Shown here: positions 58,567 to 64,000 of the stretch, piece after piece
How the letters are laid out: each line of letters starts with the position of its first letter
Position numbering within the stretch: position 1 is the first letter of the stretch
Notes under the pieces: model-generated
The model's input: only the letters and a program-made list of their open reading frames with translations
Told to the model about the DNA's origin: nothing
Database searches by the model: none
Program-made: the position numbers and the translations under genes
Assembly (NCBI RefSeq): GCF_006538885.1
Contig: NZ_BJLY01000002.1
Coordinates: forward strand, 620,001-684,000
DNA from: Gluconobacter roseus NBRC 3990
GTDB lineage: Bacteria > Pseudomonadota > Alphaproteobacteria > Acetobacterales > Acetobacteraceae
Reading direction: 5' to 3'
Length of the DNA: 64,000 nucleotides

Positions 58567-60255
58567 TCAGAGGGCAAGGACCTGCTCGGCCTCATGCATG
58601 ACCTCTGCCAGAACATCGGCCTCGAACGGAGAGGTCAGTCCCGCTTCGGACACAAGCTGGGCGAAGGGTTTCGAGCCGCCCTCAGCGCAAAGCCTGCGAT
58701 ACGTTTCCAGCGTCCCTTCCCGATCCAGACGTGAACCCAGCCAGAGCTGCAACGCACAGCACTGTGCCAGCGCATAATCAATGTAATAAAACGGCAGACG
58801 GTAGATATGGAGCTGCGCCTGCCAGCGTCCACCCTTCGCCGGATATTCCAGATCACCCCAGTCCCGCCACGGCATGTAAAGCTTTTCAAGCCGCTGCCAT
58901 GTCTCGTGCCGTTCCTCCGGCGTCATGTCCGGACGGGCATAAACTTCATGCTGGAAGTGATCCACGCAGACGCCGTACGGGAAGAACGACAGCGCATCGA
59001 TCAGATGCATCCGGCGATACCGATCCGCCGCACCCTCTTCAACCAGTTCGCCAATCTGCGGCCAGGTCAGGAACTCCAGCCCCATGGAATGGATTTCCGC
59101 AGCCTCCATGGTCGGCCAGAGCTGATCGATCCACGGCAAATCACGGCTTTTCCAGTTCTGGAACGCATGACCCATCTCATGGGTGAAGACCCCAATGTCA
59201 TTATGGGTGCCATTGAAATTGGCAAAAATATAGGGCGTTCCAACTGTTGGAAATGATGTGCAGAACCCGCCACCAGCCTTGCCGTCCCGGTTCTTCAGAT
59301 CAAGATACCCCAGATCCCGCATCTGGACGTAAAAGTCGGCCATTTCCCCCGAAGGATCTAGCTCGCGGAACATGGTTTCCGCCCGTGCAACCAGCAGATC
59401 ATGGTCACCTGCGGGTTCAGGATTTCCCTGAAGGTCAATGAGAGCCTCGTCCCAGGCCATCAGTCTGTCGCAGCCCATTTTCAGGCGGCGACGCTCCATA
59501 AGCGAACTGATAAGCGGCGTGACATAAGCCAGCACCTTTTCACGGAACGCTGCAACCTGCTCCGGACCATAATCCGTGCGGCGCATCCGGCGATAACCAA
59601 GCTCGATATAGTTCTCAAAGGCAAGCGTCTTCGCCATCCGGTCACGCAGGGCGACGAGCTTGCCATAAAGCGCGTCCAGCTCTGCTCCGTTCTTCTCAAA
59701 GAAGGTCCAGCGCGCCTTTTCGGCGTCATGACGGATTTCGCGATCCAGTCCCTGAAGATAAGGCACCAGCCCAGACAGATTGAGCGTCTTGTCATCGAAC
59801 GGAATTTTCGCCGATGCGAGGAGCGCGGTGTATTCTCCCGTCAGCCGTGCCTCTTCCTCAAGATCCGTGCTGATACGCGGATCAAAGGTTGTCGTATCCG
59901 ATTCCCAGAGCCGGACCACATGCGGCGTCACGATGGCCTCAAGACCTTCACGGTCAGAATCCGCCAGAAGGCGCTTCTTCACCGTCACCTCATGATCGGT
60001 CGCAACCGGAGACAGCCGATCGGCATAATCCCGGTCCGCTTTTGCAGTCTCGTCCTGCGTATTGCGCGAAAACTGTAAATGGACGTGCGATGCCCAAGAC
60101 TCATACTCGCGTCGGACCGCATCAAAAGCCTGAAGGGCTTCCACGCGATCACCCGCATCAAGCATGGCTGCGATGGCATCGTAACGGGCCTTGAGCGACT
60201 GTTCGTCAGGCCGGGGAAAAGACAGTTCGGAAAAGGGAGGGAGCGTCTTTGTCAT
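58567..60255 (-). CDS. M3 family oligoendopeptidase
   Basis: Encodes 562 residues, a cytoplasmic zinc peptidase that degrades short peptides. The zinc motif is THEMGHAFQ near residue 359, with the third ligand region EIHSMGLEFLTW about 25 residues later. NFNGTHNDIGVF just upstream and FYYIDYALAQ near the end are typical of the family. The ATG at 60255 (MTKTLPPFSEL) is preferred over an upstream in-frame ATG at 60291 that lies close to the aminotransferase stop. Follows the aminotransferases on the same strand. Confidence 0.95.
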   Translation of the reverse strand: MTKTLPPFSELSFPRPDEQSLKARYDAIAAMLDAGDRVEALQAFDAVRREYESWASHVHLQFSRNTQDETAKADRDYADRLSPVATDHEVTVKKRLLADSDREGLEAIVTPHVVRLWESDTTTFDPRISTDLEEEARLTGEYTALLASAKIPFDDKTLNLSGLVPYLQGLDREIRHDAEKARWTFFEKNGAELDALYGKLVALRDRMAKTLAFENYIELGYRRMRRTDYGPEQVAAFREKVLAYVTPLISSLMERRRLKMGCDRLMAWDEALIDLQGNPEPAGDHDLLVARAETMFRELDPSGEMADFYVQMRDLGYLDLKNRDGKAGGGFCTSFPTVGTPYIFANFNGTHNDIGVFTHEMGHAFQNWKSRDLPWIDQLWPTMEAAEIHSMGLEFLTWPQIGELVEEGAADRYRRMHLIDALSFFPYGVCVDHFQHEVYARPDMTPEERHETWQRLEKLYMPWRDWGDLEYPAKGGRWQAQLHIYRLPFYYIDYALAQCCALQLWLGSRLDREGTLETYRRLCAEGGSKPFAQLVSEAGLTSPFEADVLAEVMHEAEQVLAL

Positions 60256-60296
60256 GGCACAATTCTGCCAGTCTCCCGCCTTTGCGTCCATGCCTG

Positions 60297-62740
<2,444 letters not shown>

Positions 62741-62789
62741 CTAGACGCGTTCGAGCAGTTTTGACCACAGCCCGCCGGGCGACAGACAA

Positions 62790-62824
62790 CAAAAAAGGCG
62801 CCCTTCCTTTCGGAAAGACGCCTT
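62790..62824 (-). terminator. Intrinsic terminator of leuB
   Basis: On the minus strand AAGGCGTCTTTCC pairs over 13 bases (two G-T pairs) with GGAAGGGCGCCTT around a GAAA loop, followed by a run of T. It lies just after the leuB stop codon. Confidence 0.93.
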
Positions 62825-62846
62825 GAAAATAGGTCAAAGCTGAAAC

Positions 62847-63956
62847 TCAGGCCAGTTTTTCCATCTCGCGAAGAACCGCCTGCCCCATCATTTCAGTCCC
62901 GACGCGCGCCATCCCCGGCGACATGATATCGGCGGTCCGCAGACCCGAAGCCAGAACGTTGGACACGGCCGTCTCGATCAGATCCGCATCTTCACCCCGG
63001 TTGAGCGAGTAACGCAGCAGCATGGCGAAGGAGAGGATCTGGGCCAGAGGATTGGCGATCCCCTTGCCTGCGATATCCGGTGCGCTGCCATGGATCGGCT
63101 CGTACAGGGCATTGCGTTTGCCATCAGCACGAACCGGACCAAGCGTGGCCGACGGAAGCATGCCAAGCGACCCGGTCAGCATGGAGGCCAGATCGGAAAG
63201 AATATCGCCAAACAGATTACCCGTGACAATCACGTCGAACTGGTTCGGATCACGGACAAGCTGCATGGCGCAGTTATCAGCCAGCATGTGGGACAGCTGG
63301 ACGTCCGGATATTCGCGTTTGTGAATGTCGATCACGACTTCCTTCCACAGGAGGCCGCTTTCCATAACATTGCACTTCTCGACCGAGCAGACGCGGTTGT
63401 CGCGTTTGCGGGCGAGATCGAAAGCCACACGGGCCACGCGCTCAATTTCTGAAGTCGTATAGACTTCCGTATTGATCCCGCGGCGCGAGCCATCGGGAAG
63501 CGTCTCGATCCCGCGCGGCTCACCGAAATAGATGCCACCGACTGTCTCACGGACGATCATCAGATCCAGTCCGCGCACAACTTCCGGCTTCAGAGCAGAC
63601 GCATCGATCAGAGCATCAAAGAGCTTGGCCGGACGCAGGTTGGCGAACAGTTCAAGTTCCTTGCGGAGCTTGAGGATCGCGACTTCCGGACGCTTGTCAA
63701 AACTGACATGGCTCCAGGCCGGATCACCAACCGAACCGAACAGGACGGCGTCGGACTGACGGGCCAGCTCAATGACTTCATCGCGGATCGGCACGCCATG
63801 CACCGCCAGAGACGCCGCACCGACGAGTTCTTCCGTGATTTCAAGCTTCAGCCCGCGATGTGCACTCATCCAGTGCACGATCCGTGCGACTTCGCGCATG
63901 ACTTCCGGGCCGATGCCGTCTCCGGCCAGAACCAGAAGCTTGTGTGCGTCGCTCAT
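62847..63956 (-). CDS. leuB: 3-Isopropylmalate dehydrogenase
   Basis: Encodes 369 residues; NAD-dependent oxidative decarboxylation of 3-isopropylmalate in leucine synthesis. LAGDGIGPEVM at the start, LDLMIVRETVGGIYFGEPRG (in parts) with the catalytic region, the metal-binding DIAGKGIANP near 290, and EPIHGSAPD are typical. Length is normal. The ATGA at its start overlaps a possible stop of an upstream gene, the usual position of leuD. Confidence 0.97.
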   Translation of the reverse strand: MSDAHKLLVLAGDGIGPEVMREVARIVHWMSAHRGLKLEITEELVGAASLAVHGVPIRDEVIELARQSDAVLFGSVGDPAWSHVSFDKRPEVAILKLRKELELFANLRPAKLFDALIDASALKPEVVRGLDLMIVRETVGGIYFGEPRGIETLPDGSRRGINTEVYTTSEIERVARVAFDLARKRDNRVCSVEKCNVMESGLLWKEVVIDIHKREYPDVQLSHMLADNCAMQLVRDPNQFDVIVTGNLFGDILSDLASMLTGSLGMLPSATLGPVRADGKRNALYEPIHGSAPDIAGKGIANPLAQILSFAMLLRYSLNRGEDADLIETAVSNVLASGLRTADIMSPGMARVGTEMMGQAVLREMEKLA

Positions 63957-64000
63957 TTTGAAGTTCCCATGGTAATTGACGGCACCCAGGCACGGCTCGG
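63953..64000 (-). CDS. 3' end of an upstream gene, possibly leuD
   Basis: A frame entering from the window end reads PSRAWVPSITMGTSK and stops at TGA 63953-63955, overlapping the leuB ATG by four bases as many neighbours here do. leuD is the usual upstream neighbour of leuB, but 15 residues are too few to identify it. Confidence 0.35.
   Translation of the reverse strand, partial: PSRAWVPSITMGTSK

Overview
The window reads as one contiguous stretch of a GC-rich alphaproteobacterial chromosome, most likely an acetic acid bacterium (Acetobacteraceae, Gluconobacter-like). Supporting signs are the alphaproteobacterial nucleoid proteins GapR and a MucR/Ros protein, an Lrp-trxB-lsrB neighbourhood, a glucose-6-phosphate dehydrogenase gene, an ispH-thrB-rnhA run, a choline-kinase-type homoserine kinase, and a complete division and cell wall (dcw) cluster making meso-DAP peptidoglycan. 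The genus is an inference. I see no insertion sequence, prophage, integrase or CRISPR array.

Layout. Bases 1-6231 hold the 5' part of motB, a GT39 glycosyltransferase coupled to a GT2-GtrA transferase, an Lrp regulator, trxB with an LsrB-type LysR regulator, and a small exported protein. Bases 6301-12000 hold ihfB, sppA and mucR on the minus strand, then a UdgX-type uracil-DNA-binding fusion protein, a FUSC membrane protein and tRNA-Ser. Bases 12100-15150 are rplU-rpmA-obgE-proB. Bases 15158-19349 hold a membrane protein, gapR, zwf with a small coupled membrane gene, and an esterase gene broken by a frameshift in a C6 tract. rnpB (RNase P RNA) follows at 19424-19840.

Bases 20034-43000 are the dcw cluster and its extension: MraZ operator boxes, mraZ, rsmH, ftsL, ftsI, murE, murF, mraY, murD, ftsW, murG, murC, murB, ddl, ftsQ, ftsA, ftsZ, lpxC, bamD, recN and ligA, all on the plus strand and mostly joined by 1- or 4-base overlaps. 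Together they make lipid II, methylate 16S rRNA, assemble the divisome, commit lipid A synthesis and help build the outer membrane.

Bases 45215-64000 are mixed housekeeping and envelope genes: a CNNM/CBS protein, pncA, an Ivy-type lysozyme inhibitor, tRNA-Arg, tRNA-Pro and tRNA-Asn, gpt, an MFS exporter, ispH-thrB-rnhA, a lipoprotein, an OPT peptide transporter, a coiled-coil protein with an AT-hook-like motif, a cobalamin adenosyltransferase, DUF4142 and DUF423 proteins, a periplasmic thioredoxin-like protein, an M3 peptidase, two tandem aminotransferases and leuB. The points most worth a second look are the UdgX fusion with a degraded partner domain, sppA without a normal start codon, the frameshifted esterase, a cysteine-free LsrB beside trxB, and the MraZ boxes inside the mraZ promoter. 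I did not find a convincing multi-gene system of unknown kind.
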